Source: Pseudomonas sp. BGr12 (GTDB lineage Bacteria; Pseudomonadota; Gammaproteobacteria; Pseudomonadales; Pseudomonadaceae). Taken from it: 64,000 nucleotides of DNA. The DNA lies in assembly GCF_030272895.1 (NCBI RefSeq), contig NZ_JALRNF010000003.1:62001-126000 (forward strand), given 5' to 3'. Of this stretch, positions 57,016 to 64,000 are shown piece after piece. Position numbers and translations under genes: made by a program. The notes beneath the pieces are model-generated. The model did not search any database. It was not told where the DNA came from and saw only the letters and a program-made list of their open reading frames with translations. Position 1 is the stretch's first letter, and the number at the start of each line of letters is the position of its first letter.

Positions 57016-58275
57016 ATGAAAAAAGTAATGCTCAAAACCTCTCTCAGCCTCGCCGTTACACTCGCCTCTACTCAACTGTTCGCCAGCGGCTTCGCCCTCA
57101 ACGAACAGAGCGTCAGCGGCATGGGCACAGGTTTCGCGGGTCGTTCTTCTTCTGCCGATGACGCCAGCACTGTTTTCGGCAACCCTGCCGGTATGTCGCG
57201 CCTGAAACGTGAACAGATCACCGTAGGCGGCGCAGCCATCATCGCCAAGTCCGACATTTCGGGCAGCGGCACCTTCGGCGGCAGCACCGATGGCGACATG
57301 GTTCCTGTCGTCGGCGTGCCCATGGGCTTCTACGTCAAGCCTATCGATGATCAGTGGAGCGTCGGTTTCGGCGTCTACGCACCGTTCGGCCTGGTAACCG
57401 ACTACGAAAGCGACGCCGCCAGCCGCTACTGGGGCAAGAAAAGCTACGTCGAAGTCGTCACCTTCCAGCCGACCGTCAGCTATGCCTTCAACGACAAGGT
57501 CTCGATCGGTTTCGGCCCGACCTTCAACCATATCAAGGGCGAGCTGAGCTCGAACATCCTCAACCCACGCACCCCGGGCCGCAATGACGGCGAGGTGAAG
57601 ATCAAGGGTGACGACGTCGCCGTCGGCTACAACATCGGCGTGATGGTCCAGGCCACCGACAGCACCCGCCTGGGCCTGACCTACCACTCGATGGTCGACT
57701 ACAAGCTCGAAGGTGACACCAAGATCAACTCGGCCCTGATCGGCCCGTTCAGCGGCAGCAAGTTCGACGCCGAGCTGAAGATCAAGACCCCGGAGTCGGT
57801 AGACCTGTCGGTCACCCACGAACTGGATGACCAGTGGACCCTCTACGCGGGCAGCACCTGGACTCGCTGGAGCCGCCTGGAAGCGATCACCGTGACCAAC
57901 GAAGTGCCTGCACCGCTGGCCGGTCAGTTCGGCACCATCAGCGAAGAGCAGAACTGGCACGACACCTGGGCGCACGCCATCGGCGCCGCCTACAAGCTGA
58001 ACAAGCAGTGGGTACTGCGCACCGGTTTCACCGTCGACCAGTCGCCGACCAACAACCACGACCGTTCGCCACGCATCCCGACCGGCGATCGCCGTGTCTT
58101 CAGTCTGGGCGCCGGCTACAGCCCGAACGACGACATGACCATCGACCTGGCCTACTCCTACCTGTGGGAAGAAGATACCAAGGTCAACCTGAGCAGCCCG
58201 ACCAAGGGCGCGTACAACGCCAAGTACGAGAACAGTGCTCACGGCCTGGGTGCGTCGCTCACCTACCGCTTCTGA
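57016..58275 (+). CDS. fadL: Outer-membrane long-chain fatty acid transporter FadL
   Basis: A protein of 419 residues with a signal peptide ending TQLFA before SGFALNEQSVSGMGTGFAGR. This start with the plug segment and NPAG motif (ASTVFGNPAGMSRL) is diagnostic for the FadL/TodX family. The C-terminus ends in aromatic SLTYRF, the barrel signal. It lets hydrophobic acids or hydrocarbons cross the outer membrane by lateral diffusion. The Shine-Dalgarno sequence AAGGAG precedes an A-rich start region (TAATAATGAAAAAAG) that could bind Hfq/Crc. A bidirectional terminator follows. Confidence 0.94.
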   Translation: MKKVMLKTSLSLAVTLASTQLFASGFALNEQSVSGMGTGFAGRSSSADDASTVFGNPAGMSRLKREQITVGGAAIIAKSDISGSGTFGGSTDGDMVPVVGVPMGFYVKPIDDQWSVGFGVYAPFGLVTDYESDAASRYWGKKSYVEVVTFQPTVSYAFNDKVSIGFGPTFNHIKGELSSNILNPRTPGRNDGEVKIKGDDVAVGYNIGVMVQATDSTRLGLTYHSMVDYKLEGDTKINSALIGPFSGSKFDAELKIKTPESVDLSVTHELDDQWTLYAGSTWTRWSRLEAITVTNEVPAPLAGQFGTISEEQNWHDTWAHAIGAAYKLNKQWVLRTGFTVDQSPTNNHDRSPRIPTGDRRVFSLGAGYSPNDDMTIDLAYSYLWEEDTKVNLSSPTKGAYNAKYENSAHGLGASLTYRF

Positions 58276-58293
58276 TATATCCCCTGCTGCACG

Positions 58294-58320
58294 AAAAACC
58301 GCCGGATCCGGCGGTTTTTT
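58294..58320. terminator. Bidirectional terminator between fadL and LysR gene
   Basis: Perfect palindrome with arms AAAACCGCCGG / CCGGCGGTTTT around a GGATCC centre; T-runs on both strands. The LysR stop codon touches its right edge. Confidence 0.92.
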
Positions 58321-59252
58321 CATGTCGGCTCACAAGGCCAGGCCTTGGCCAGGTTCTCCTGCAGATAGTCCATGAACGCCCGCACCTTGGGGCTCATGGC
58401 AAAGCGGTCGGCGACACACAGGTAGATGTCCATTGGCTCGGTTTGCGCATAGGCCTGACTCGGCTGCGAGTACTCGAACAATGCCACCAGCTGCCCCCGC
58501 TCGATAAAGGGCCTGGCGATGAACTCGGCCAGCCGGGCAATGCCACCGTGGTGGGCGGCCATCTGCGCCAGCACTTCGATGTCGTCGCTGATCAGCACAT
58601 CGCCGAACTCGGCATCAAAACGCAGTCCATCACGCACAAAGCCCCAACGCAGGAATCGTCCGTCCACCGGGTAGCGGAACACCAGGCAGCGGTGGGCCTT
58701 GAGCTGCTCCGGTGCCGCTGGCCAACCAGCTTGGGCCAAGTATTGCGGGGACGCACAGCAAATGAACGGGACCTGGGCAATACGCCGTGCCAGCAAGCCG
58801 TCGTCCAGTTGCGGCTTGATGCGGATGCTCACATCCACGCCCTCCCGGGCATGGTCGACCCGCCGATCATTCGTAATCAATTCAATCGAAAGCTGCGGAT
58901 AGCGGGCATTGAACCCGGGAATCAACGGCGCCAGCACATGGCGGGCGAAGGCCGAGGACGACGCGATGCACAGGCGCCCCTTGGGTTCGCTTTCGGGCGT
59001 CAGCACGGCCAGGTGCGCCTGCTCGAGATCACGCTCGATGTGTTTGACCTTCTCATAGTAGAGCGTGCCGCTGGGCGTCAATGCCATGCTGCGGGTGGTT
59101 CGCGACAGCAAGCGCACGTCCAGGTGCGCCTCCAGGCGGGCGATGTTCTGGCTGACTGCCGCCGCACTCAGGCCCAGGCTGCGGGCGCCACCGGCGATGC
59201 TGCCAGCCTCCACCACCTTGATGAAGCTCTTGATCGAGCCCAGCAGATTCAT
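58320..59252 (-). CDS. LysR-type transcriptional regulator
   Basis: A protein of 310 residues from the ATG at 59252 (AAGGA nine bases upstream). The winged HTH at the N-terminus reads SIKSFIKVVEAGSIAGGARSLGLSAAAVSQNIARLE; the substrate-binding-like domain starts near 90 (GRLCIASSSAFARHVLAPLIPGFNARYP). It belongs to the large CrgA/DmlR-like subgroup. It is divergent from the DUF2798 gene, which is its likely target; the effector is unknown. Confidence 0.88.
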   Translation of the reverse strand: MNLLGSIKSFIKVVEAGSIAGGARSLGLSAAAVSQNIARLEAHLDVRLLSRTTRSMALTPSGTLYYEKVKHIERDLEQAHLAVLTPESEPKGRLCIASSSAFARHVLAPLIPGFNARYPQLSIELITNDRRVDHAREGVDVSIRIKPQLDDGLLARRIAQVPFICCASPQYLAQAGWPAAPEQLKAHRCLVFRYPVDGRFLRWGFVRDGLRFDAEFGDVLISDDIEVLAQMAAHHGGIARLAEFIARPFIERGQLVALFEYSQPSQAYAQTEPMDIYLCVADRFAMSPKVRAFMDYLQENLAKAWPCEPT

Positions 59253-59368
59253 ACGGATCAATCCTTCATTCGTAAGAATTTCTTTATAAAGACCTAAGCC
59301 CCGCAGGTCTACCGGACGCGACTGCCTGCTTGTTAGGCTGCGCTACCCGATCCAGTCCAGGAGCCCCC

Positions 59369-59629
59369 ATGACGACAACCACCACCACCCGCAACCGCCG
59401 CAAGCTTGGCGCTCGCGCCACGCCGTACGTGTTCGCCTTCTACATGTCGGCAATCATGGCCATGCTGATGTGCCTGGTGATCACGGCGGCCAATTCCGGC
59501 ATCGACGAGCATCTGCTGGGCAATGCGCTCAAGGCCTATCAGCTGGCCATGCCGGTGGCCTTCGCCTGCGTGCTGGTGGTGCGCCCGCTGGTGCTCAAGC
59601 TGGTGGCCTGGACCGTACATCCGTTGTAG
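59369..59629 (+). CDS. DUF2798 membrane protein
   Basis: A protein of 86 residues with two helices (YVFAFYMSAIMAMLMCLVITAANSG and YQLAMPVAFACVLVVRPLVLKLV), which is the DUF2798 layout. The start at 59369 has CCAGGAG upstream. A Thr-rich, basic N-terminus precedes the first helix. Function unknown; often found beside LysR-type regulators, as here. Confidence 0.85.
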   Translation: MTTTTTTRNRRKLGARATPYVFAFYMSAIMAMLMCLVITAANSGIDEHLLGNALKAYQLAMPVAFACVLVVRPLVLKLVAWTVHPL

Positions 59630-59634
59630 GCGCA

Positions 59635-59660
59635 ATCGCGGGGCAAGCCCGCTCCCACAG
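59635..59660. repeat. Single REP 12
   Basis: One short-type copy, five bases after the DUF2798 stop, without an inverted partner. Confidence 0.85.
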
Positions 59661-59667
59661 GCGCAGT

Positions 59668-60219
59668 TCAGGGCTGCGAAGCGATGGCTTTCTCGATGGC
59701 GGCGGTGAATGCCGGATCATCCGGTTTGGTCAGGCTGGAGAAACTGCCGACCACCTTGCCCCGGCGATCGACCACGTACTTGTAGAAATTCCACTTCGGC
59801 GCGCTGCTCTGCCTGGCCAGTTCCTTGAACAGCGGCGTGGCGTCGCTGCCACGCACCGGTTGGGCCTTGGTCATGGTGAAGGTCACGCCATAGTTGGCGT
59901 AGCAGACCTTGGCCGTTTTCTCGGCGTCGGCGTCTTCCTGCTTGAAGTCGTTGGAGGGCACCCCGAGCATCTCCAGGCCTTGCCCATGGTAGGTCTTGTA
60001 GACCCCTTCCAGGCCCTCGAACTGCGGTGCAAAGCCACAGTAGCTGGCGGTATTGACCACCACCAGCGGCTTGCCGGCAAAGCGCTGGCACAGGTCGATC
60101 TGCTCCTTGCCGCGCAGTTCCGGCAGGCTGCCGGTAAGCAGCGCCGGGCAATCGGCCGCCTGCGCGCCCGCGGCGGCCATCAGGGTAAACAGTGGAGCCA
60201 ACATCCAGCGTGTGCGCAT
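59668..60219 (-). CDS. Secreted glutathione peroxidase family protein
   Basis: A protein of 183 residues with a signal peptide ending AAAGAQA before ADCPALL. The peroxidatic Cys lies in [20 protein letters not shown] (Cys in place of selenocysteine). [11 protein letters not shown] and [15 protein letters not shown], with the Gln and Trp of the catalytic tetrad, are present. It should reduce peroxides in the periplasm, more likely with a thioredoxin-type donor than glutathione. It lies 43 bases downstream of the 40-residue gene on the same strand. Confidence 0.92.
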   Translation of the reverse strand: MRTRWMLAPLFTLMAAAGAQAADCPALLTGSLPELRGKEQIDLCQRFAGKPLVVVNTASYCGFAPQFEGLEGVYKTYHGQGLEMLGVPSNDFKQEDADAEKTAKVCYANYGVTFTMTKAQPVRGSDATPLFKELARQSSAPKWNFYKYVVDRRGKVVGSFSSLTKPDDPAFTAAIEKAIASQP

Positions 60220-60262
60220 CGTTCTCTCTCCGTTGAACCGCCTTGGAGATTGCAGAGTACTC

Positions 60263-60385
60263 CTAGCACACGCCCATGCCCAACTGCATCAGCGCCAGGC
60301 CGCCCTCATGCCAGCCCCACCAGGCCAGTGCCAGCAGCAACGCCGCCGCCAGGGCCAGCAGTCCGCGCAGGGCCAGGCGGTTCAT
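60263..60385 (-). CDS. 40-residue membrane protein coupled to MFS transporter
   Basis: A short frame whose ATG overlaps the stop of the MFS gene by four bases (ATGA). The protein has one hydrophobic helix ([20 protein letters not shown], residues 6-25) and a short tail [14 protein letters not shown] ending in Cys. The exact stop-start overlap and the membrane helix support a real small protein that may act with the transporter. It is too short for most gene callers. Confidence 0.65.
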   Translation of the reverse strand: MNRLALRGLLALAAALLLALAWWGWHEGGLALMQLGMGVC

Positions 60386-61584
60386 GCCGCTTGCGCCTGC
60401 AAGCGCGCCACAGGACGCTCGCGCACCGGCCAGTTGAGCGCCGCCGCCAGCAGGCTGAGCAGGATCGAGATCTGCCAGACCAGGTCGTAGTTACCGGTCT
60501 GGTCATACACCACCCCGCCCAGCCAACCGCCGAGGAATGCGCCCAGCTGGTGGAACAGGAAGACGATACCGCCGAGCATCGACAGGTTGCGCACGCCGAA
60601 CAGGGTCGCCACCGTGCCGTTGGTCAGCGGCACGGTCGACAGCCACAACAAGCCCATGGCGATACCGAACAGGTAGGCGCTGAACTGGGTCACCGGCGCC
60701 CACAGGAACAGCACGATCACCACCGCCCGCAGCAGGTACAGGGCCGTCAGCAGGCGCGGTTTGGACATGCGCCCACCCAGCCAGCCGGCGGTGTAGGTGC
60801 CGACGATATTGAACAGACCGACCAGGGCCAGCACCGTGGTGCCGACCGTGGCGGGCAGGTGCTGGTCGACCAGGTAGGCCGGCAGGTGCACGCCGATGAA
60901 CACCACCTGGAAACCGCAGACGAAAAAGCCCAGCGCCAGCAGCCAGAAACCGGAGTGCGAACAGGCTTCGCGCAGGGCCTGACCAAGGGTTTGCTCGGCG
61001 CCATGGGCTGGCAGCGGGCGGTCCTTGAGCAGGCTCACCAGTGGCACGATAAAGGCCACCGCCAGCCCCAGCACCAGCAAGGCCGCCGACCAGCCCAGCC
61101 AGCCGATCAGGCCGAGGGTGCCCGGCAGCATGGCGAACTGGCCGAAGGAGCCTGCCGCACTGGCGATGCCCATGGCCATGCTGCGCTTCTCGGCCGGCAC
61201 GGCGCGGCCGACCACGCCGAGAATCACCGAGAACGAGGTACCGGACAGGCCGATACCGATCAGCAGACCGGCACTGAGCGACAGGCTCAGGGCCGAATCG
61301 GACATGCCCATCAGCACCAGGCCGATGGCATAGAGAATACCGCCGACGATCACCACCCTGGCCGCCCCCAGGCGGTCGGCCAGGGCGCCGGCGAAGGGCT
61401 GGGCCAGGCCCCAGATCAGGTTCTGCAGGGCAATGGCGAAGGCGAAGACTTCACGCCCCCAGCCGAAGTCCGCGCTCATGGGCGCCAGGAACAGACCGAA
61501 GCCATGCCGCACCCCCAGGGACAGGGCGAGGATCAACGCCGCCCCCAGAAGAATCCAACCGCTGGTTCGCCATACCGATGTCAT
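60382..61584 (-). CDS. MFS transporter under MarR control
   Basis: A protein of 400 residues with twelve predicted helices. The N-terminal GVRHGFGLFLAPMSADFGWGREVFAFAIALQNLIWGLAQPFAGALADRLGAARV contains the MFS loop 2-3 signature. The start at 61584 has CAGGAGAG upstream. A perfect operator-like palindrome lies 32 bases upstream, between it and the MarR gene, so it can be controlled separately from that gene. Substrate unknown; the family includes monocarboxylate and drug exporters. Confidence 0.87.
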   Translation of the reverse strand: MTSVWRTSGWILLGAALILALSLGVRHGFGLFLAPMSADFGWGREVFAFAIALQNLIWGLAQPFAGALADRLGAARVVIVGGILYAIGLVLMGMSDSALSLSLSAGLLIGIGLSGTSFSVILGVVGRAVPAEKRSMAMGIASAAGSFGQFAMLPGTLGLIGWLGWSAALLVLGLAVAFIVPLVSLLKDRPLPAHGAEQTLGQALREACSHSGFWLLALGFFVCGFQVVFIGVHLPAYLVDQHLPATVGTTVLALVGLFNIVGTYTAGWLGGRMSKPRLLTALYLLRAVVIVLFLWAPVTQFSAYLFGIAMGLLWLSTVPLTNGTVATLFGVRNLSMLGGIVFLFHQLGAFLGGWLGGVVYDQTGNYDLVWQISILLSLLAAALNWPVRERPVARLQAQAA

Positions 61585-61615
61585 GCTTGTTCTCTCCTGG
61601 AAGCCGCAAGGTTAT

Positions 61616-61631
61616 GCGGGTATATACCCGC
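61616..61631. promoter_or_regulatory. MarR operator candidate, MFS side
   Basis: Perfect 16-base palindrome GCGGGTATATACCCGC in the 62-base gap between the MarR stop and the MFS start. Confidence 0.6.
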
Positions 61632-61646
61632 TTTTATTCGTATCAA

Positions 61647-62051
61647 TCAGGACAACAGTTCCAGCAGGCGCACCAGCTCTTCACGCTGGCCTTCGCCGAG
61701 GGTAGTGATCAGCCCTTTCTGCGCCTGTTCCCAGGCCGGTTGCGCGGCCTGCAAACGGGCCTCGCCCTGCTCGGTGAGCAGCACCAGGCGGTTGCGCAGG
61801 TCCTGCCCTTCGGCCAGTGCCACCAGGCCTTCGGCTTCGAGTACCTTGAGGTTGCGCCCCAGGGTACTGCGATCCAGGCCCATGGCCTCGGCCAGGGTCG
61901 AGATGCTCGGCTGATCGAGACGTCGCAAGTGCCGCAACAGGGAAAACTGGGCGACATTGATCCCGAAGCCTTCGAGCGCCTCGTCATAATGCCGGCTCAC
62001 CCCGCGGGCGGCACGACGCAGGTGGGTGCAGATGCATTCACTGGTCAACAT
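61647..62051 (-). CDS. MarR-family transcriptional regulator
   Basis: A protein of 134 residues. The winged helix reads ISTLAEAMGLDRSTLGRNLKVLEAEGLVALAEGQDLRNRLVLLTEQGEARL (about 48-100), framed by dimerisation helices. The N-terminus has two Cys (SECICTHL), which could make it redox-responsive. No Shine-Dalgarno sequence is seen; the operator-like site lies only four bases before the ATG, so translation may be leaderless. It probably represses itself and the downstream MFS transporter. Confidence 0.88.
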   Translation of the reverse strand: MLTSECICTHLRRAARGVSRHYDEALEGFGINVAQFSLLRHLRRLDQPSISTLAEAMGLDRSTLGRNLKVLEAEGLVALAEGQDLRNRLVLLTEQGEARLQAAQPAWEQAQKGLITTLGEGQREELVRLLELLS

Positions 62052-62054
62052 AAT

Positions 62055-62070
62055 GCGTGTATATACCCGT
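62055..62070. promoter_or_regulatory. MarR operator candidate, autoregulatory side
   Basis: GCGTGTATATACCCGT, differing from the palindrome at 61616-61631 at only two positions, directly before the MarR start codon. Confidence 0.55.
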
Positions 62071-62102
62071 ATCGTTTCGACGGCAAGTTTTTCCTCATTT
62101 CC

Positions 62103-62831
62103 CTAGAGCACCAGGGCGAGCAATACCGTCAGCTCCACCAGCTCCAGCAAGGCGCCGGCGGTGTCGCCGGTGGTGCCGCCCAGGCGACGCATCATCAGTT
62201 GCCGCAAGGCGATGAAGGCCACGGCCGCCACCAGCACCGCCCAAAGCCCGTTGAGCCCCGCCAGCAGCCCGCAGGCGCCCACGCAGGCCACCAGCACCAG
62301 GCGTGCACTGCGGCGCGGCAGATGATCAGCCAGGGCCTGACCCAGGCCACCGGCGCGGACATAGGGCGTGCAGAGGAACAGCGCCAGCAGCGCTGCACGG
62401 CCAATCAACGGCGCCAGCAACAGCAGCACAGCCTGGTCACGTTCGATCAGCGCCAGCAAGGCACAAAACTTGAGCAGCAACACCAGCACCAGGGTGACCA
62501 CCGCAATCGGCCCGCTGCGCGGGTCTTTCATGATCAGCAAGGTGCGCTCGCGGTCGCCGAAGCCGCCCAGCCAGGCATCGGCACTGTCGGCCAGGCCATC
62601 CAGGTGCAGGGCGCCGCTGAGCAGTACCCAGGCGCTGAGCAGCAAGGCGGCGTGAAGCAACAACGGGCTGCCATCGAGCACGACGTCCAGCCCCCAGAGC
62701 AGGCCACCGAACAGCAGGCCCACCAGCGGGTAGCACAACAGCGAGCGGCCCATCTGCTCGGGGGCCGGCATGCCGGGCAAGCGCACCGGCAGGCTGCTGA
62801 GAAATTGCAGGGCGATCCAGAACGGCAGCAT
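62103..62831 (-). CDS. cobS: Adenosylcobinamide-GDP ribazoletransferase CobS
   Basis: An integral membrane protein of 242 residues with about seven helices. The family motifs ALHLDGLADSADAWLGG and RERTLLIMKDPRSGPIAV are clear; acidic residues in the former bind Mg. It joins alpha-ribazole (or its phosphate) to adenosyl-GDP-cobinamide in the last steps of cobalamin assembly. The ATG at 62831 lies one base after the cobC stop, so the genes are coupled. It is the last visible gene of the cob operon. Confidence 0.93.
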   Translation of the reverse strand: MLPFWIALQFLSSLPVRLPGMPAPEQMGRSLLCYPLVGLLFGGLLWGLDVVLDGSPLLLHAALLLSAWVLLSGALHLDGLADSADAWLGGFGDRERTLLIMKDPRSGPIAVVTLVLVLLLKFCALLALIERDQAVLLLLAPLIGRAALLALFLCTPYVRAGGLGQALADHLPRRSARLVLVACVGACGLLAGLNGLWAVLVAAVAFIALRQLMMRRLGGTTGDTAGALLELVELTVLLALVL

Positions 62832-62832
62832 C

Positions 62833-63399
62833 TCAGCGCTCCTGCAAGGTGCCGTCGGCGTGCACCTCAAGCCGGCACAAGGCGCCATGGCCGACTTCGA
62901 CCTGCAGCAACTGTTCGCGCGGCAGGCCACGGGCGCGGGCCAGCAGCAGGCGCATCACTCCGCCGTGGGTCACCAGCAGCACATGCTTGCCGGCGTGCTG
63001 GCGATGCAGCGCGGCAATGGCATCCAGCACCCGGGCGGAAAAATCACTGACCGCCTCGCCACCGGGGGGTGTATAGGCATAAGGATCAGCCCAGAACTGC
63101 CCCAATTGCTGCTCGTGGGTCAGCATCAGGTCGGCGGCGCTGCGCCCTTCCCACTCGCCGAAATGCAGCTCCTGCACACTGGGTTCCAGTTGCAGCGGCA
63201 CCTGCAACTGTTCGCCCAACTGCCGGGCGAAGTGCGCACAGCGTTGCAAGGGCGAACTGACCAGGGCATCCCACGGCCCGCCATCGGCGACCGCTGCCCG
63301 CATCTGTTCCCAGCCCCTGGCGGTCAGCGCATCGTCCAGGCTGCCGCGCAGGCCGCCGCCGAGTTCGGTTTCGCCATGGCGCAGCAGGTCGATAATCAT
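62833..63399 (-). CDS. cobC: Alpha-ribazole-phosphate phosphatase, histidine phosphatase family (CobC)
   Basis: A protein of 188 residues. The histidine phosphatase motif is [11 protein letters not shown] (catalytic His8). Other active-site residues are in [21 protein letters not shown] and the second His in [14 protein letters not shown]. By position between cobT and cobS it should remove the phosphate from alpha-ribazole-5-phosphate or adenosylcobalamin-5-phosphate. The start overlaps the cobT stop by four bases (ATGA). Confidence 0.9.
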   Translation of the reverse strand: MIIDLLRHGETELGGGLRGSLDDALTARGWEQMRAAVADGGPWDALVSSPLQRCAHFARQLGEQLQVPLQLEPSVQELHFGEWEGRSAADLMLTHEQQLGQFWADPYAYTPPGGEAVSDFSARVLDAIAALHRQHAGKHVLLVTHGGVMRLLLARARGLPREQLLQVEVGHGALCRLEVHADGTLQER

Positions 63400-64000
63400 G
63401 CCGGACGGTCCGCCACCGCCGCTTCGGCGAAGGTCGCCATCTGCCCGTGCAGGTCACAGGCCAGGCGCAGCAAAGGTACCGCGAGGGCGGCACCGCTGCC
63501 CTCGCCCAGGCGCAGGCCGAGCTCCAGCACCGGCTCGGCGTCGAGCTCGGCCAGCACGCGGCGATGACCTGGCTCGGCGCCACGGTGGCCGAACAGCAGC
63601 CAGTCGCGGCAGGCCGGGTTGATGCGCACCGCCACCAGCGCAGCCACGGTGCAGATGAAACCATCGACCAGTACGGCGACACCGGCCTGGGCGCAGCCCA
63701 GGTAGGCACCGACCAGGGCGGCGATTTCAAAACCGCCAAGGCAGAACAAGGCCTGCAGCGGATCAGCCGACAGGTCGCCGTGCAGCCTGAGGGCCCGCTC
63801 GATCACCTCGGCCTTGTGCCGCACGCCAGCGGCATCCAGGCCGGTTCCCGGACCGCTCAGTTCGCTGGCCGGGCAGCCGAGCAAGGCACAGGCCAGGGCA
63901 CTGGCCGCGGTGGTGTTGCCGATGCCCATTTCGCCGCCGATGAACAAGTGCGCGCCAGAGGCCGCCGCACGCAGTGCGCTGTCACGGCCACCTTGCAGGG
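63396..64000 (-). CDS. cobT: Nicotinate-nucleotide-dimethylbenzimidazole phosphoribosyltransferase CobT (5' part beyond window)
   Basis: The C-terminal 200 residues are present and the frame is open to the right edge. The family signature [24 protein letters not shown] is seen near the edge. [22 protein letters not shown] follows, and the catalytic Glu region near the end is [14 protein letters not shown]. It makes alpha-ribazole-5-phosphate, the lower ligand precursor of cobalamin. It is translationally coupled to cobC. The upstream cobalamin riboswitch expected for such operons would lie outside the window. Confidence 0.94.
   Translation of the reverse strand, partial: LQGGRDSALRAAASGAHLFIGGEMGIGNTTAASALACALLGCPASELSGPGTGLDAAGVRHKAEVIERALRLHGDLSADPLQALFCLGGFEIAALVGAYLGCAQAGVAVLVDGFICTVAALVAVRINPACRDWLLFGHRGAEPGHRRVLAELDAEPVLELGLRLGEGSGAALAVPLLRLACDLHGQMATFAEAAVADRPA

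Noticed and set aside
8672..59660. CRISPR array formed by the repeated 25-mers
   Set aside because: The repeats are dispersed, occur as inverted pairs, show no regular spacers and no cas genes exist; they are REP elements.
63396..64000. Cobalamin riboswitch for the cob genes
   Set aside because: The visible part is coding sequence only; the operon start lies beyond the right edge.

Overview
The window is a GC-rich chromosomal segment of a fluorescent pseudomonad, most probably the Pseudomonas putida group. The evidence is the gene content and order (yjcH-actP-betX, lpxL/minCDE-rluA, prc-EAL/GGDEF, nasA-nirBD, rdgC, mxtR-rmuC, fadL, cobT-cobC-cobS) and the repeated Pseudomonas REP element (core GGAGCGGGCTTGCCCCGCGAT), present at twelve loci. 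No integrase, insertion sequence, prophage or CRISPR array was seen. Almost all of the window is ordinary core genome; the most variable-looking part is the fimbrial operon at the left edge.

Layout. 1-3673 (minus): CS1/alpha-type fimbrial operon (pilin, usher, cut-off adhesin). 3886-6893 (minus): acetate permease module yjcH-actP and the glycine-betaine binding protein betX. 7119-13626: membrane GH17 protein, a secreted serine hydrolase paired with an MlaA homologue, a patatin phospholipase and the lipid A acyltransferase. 13748-16452 (plus): minC-minD-minE-rluA. 16582-20378: M18 aminopeptidase, a 56-residue membrane protein and a large MscS channel. 20462-26760: GntR regulator and a divergent ABC importer operon containing a cytoplasmic alkaline-phosphatase-superfamily enzyme, followed by a HAD phosphatase; the substrate is unknown. 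26830-35317: quinone oxidoreductase, periplasmic protease prc, an EAL-CBS-GGDEF protein, an XRE-type regulator overlapping an unknown gene, DUF1232 protein, FkpA-type isomerase and a PcaQ-type LysR regulator.

35441-42672 (minus) is the nitrate assimilation block: nasA fused to a CysJ-like flavoprotein, then nirB-nirD. Each of the two transcription units has a sigma54 promoter and a leader with two six-base-loop hairpins (A at loop position 1, G at position 4). In each leader the second hairpin overlaps the 5' arm of an intrinsic terminator. This is the architecture of ANTAR (NasT-type) antitermination, and it is the best non-coding find in the window. 42936-43169: tRNA-Asp and tRNA-Val with promoter and terminator. 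43330-49290: rdgC, a guanidine-II riboswitch with the gdx exporter, an MFS-acyltransferase fusion, a TDT transporter and an MFS protein.

49420-58275: the SSS-type hybrid sensor kinase MxtR/CrbS (known to control acetate uptake genes such as the actP module in this same window), rmuC, a Sel1 protein, a gene-poor stretch of about 960 bases, two small conserved proteins and fadL. 58320-64000: LysR/DUF2798 pair, secreted glutathione peroxidase, a MarR-controlled MFS transporter with a translationally coupled 40-residue protein, and the end of a cobalamin operon (cobT partial, cobC, cobS). Calls rest on reading motifs, start sites and gene order by eye; no database search was run. Locus names of P. 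aeruginosa or P. putida orthologues are from memory.
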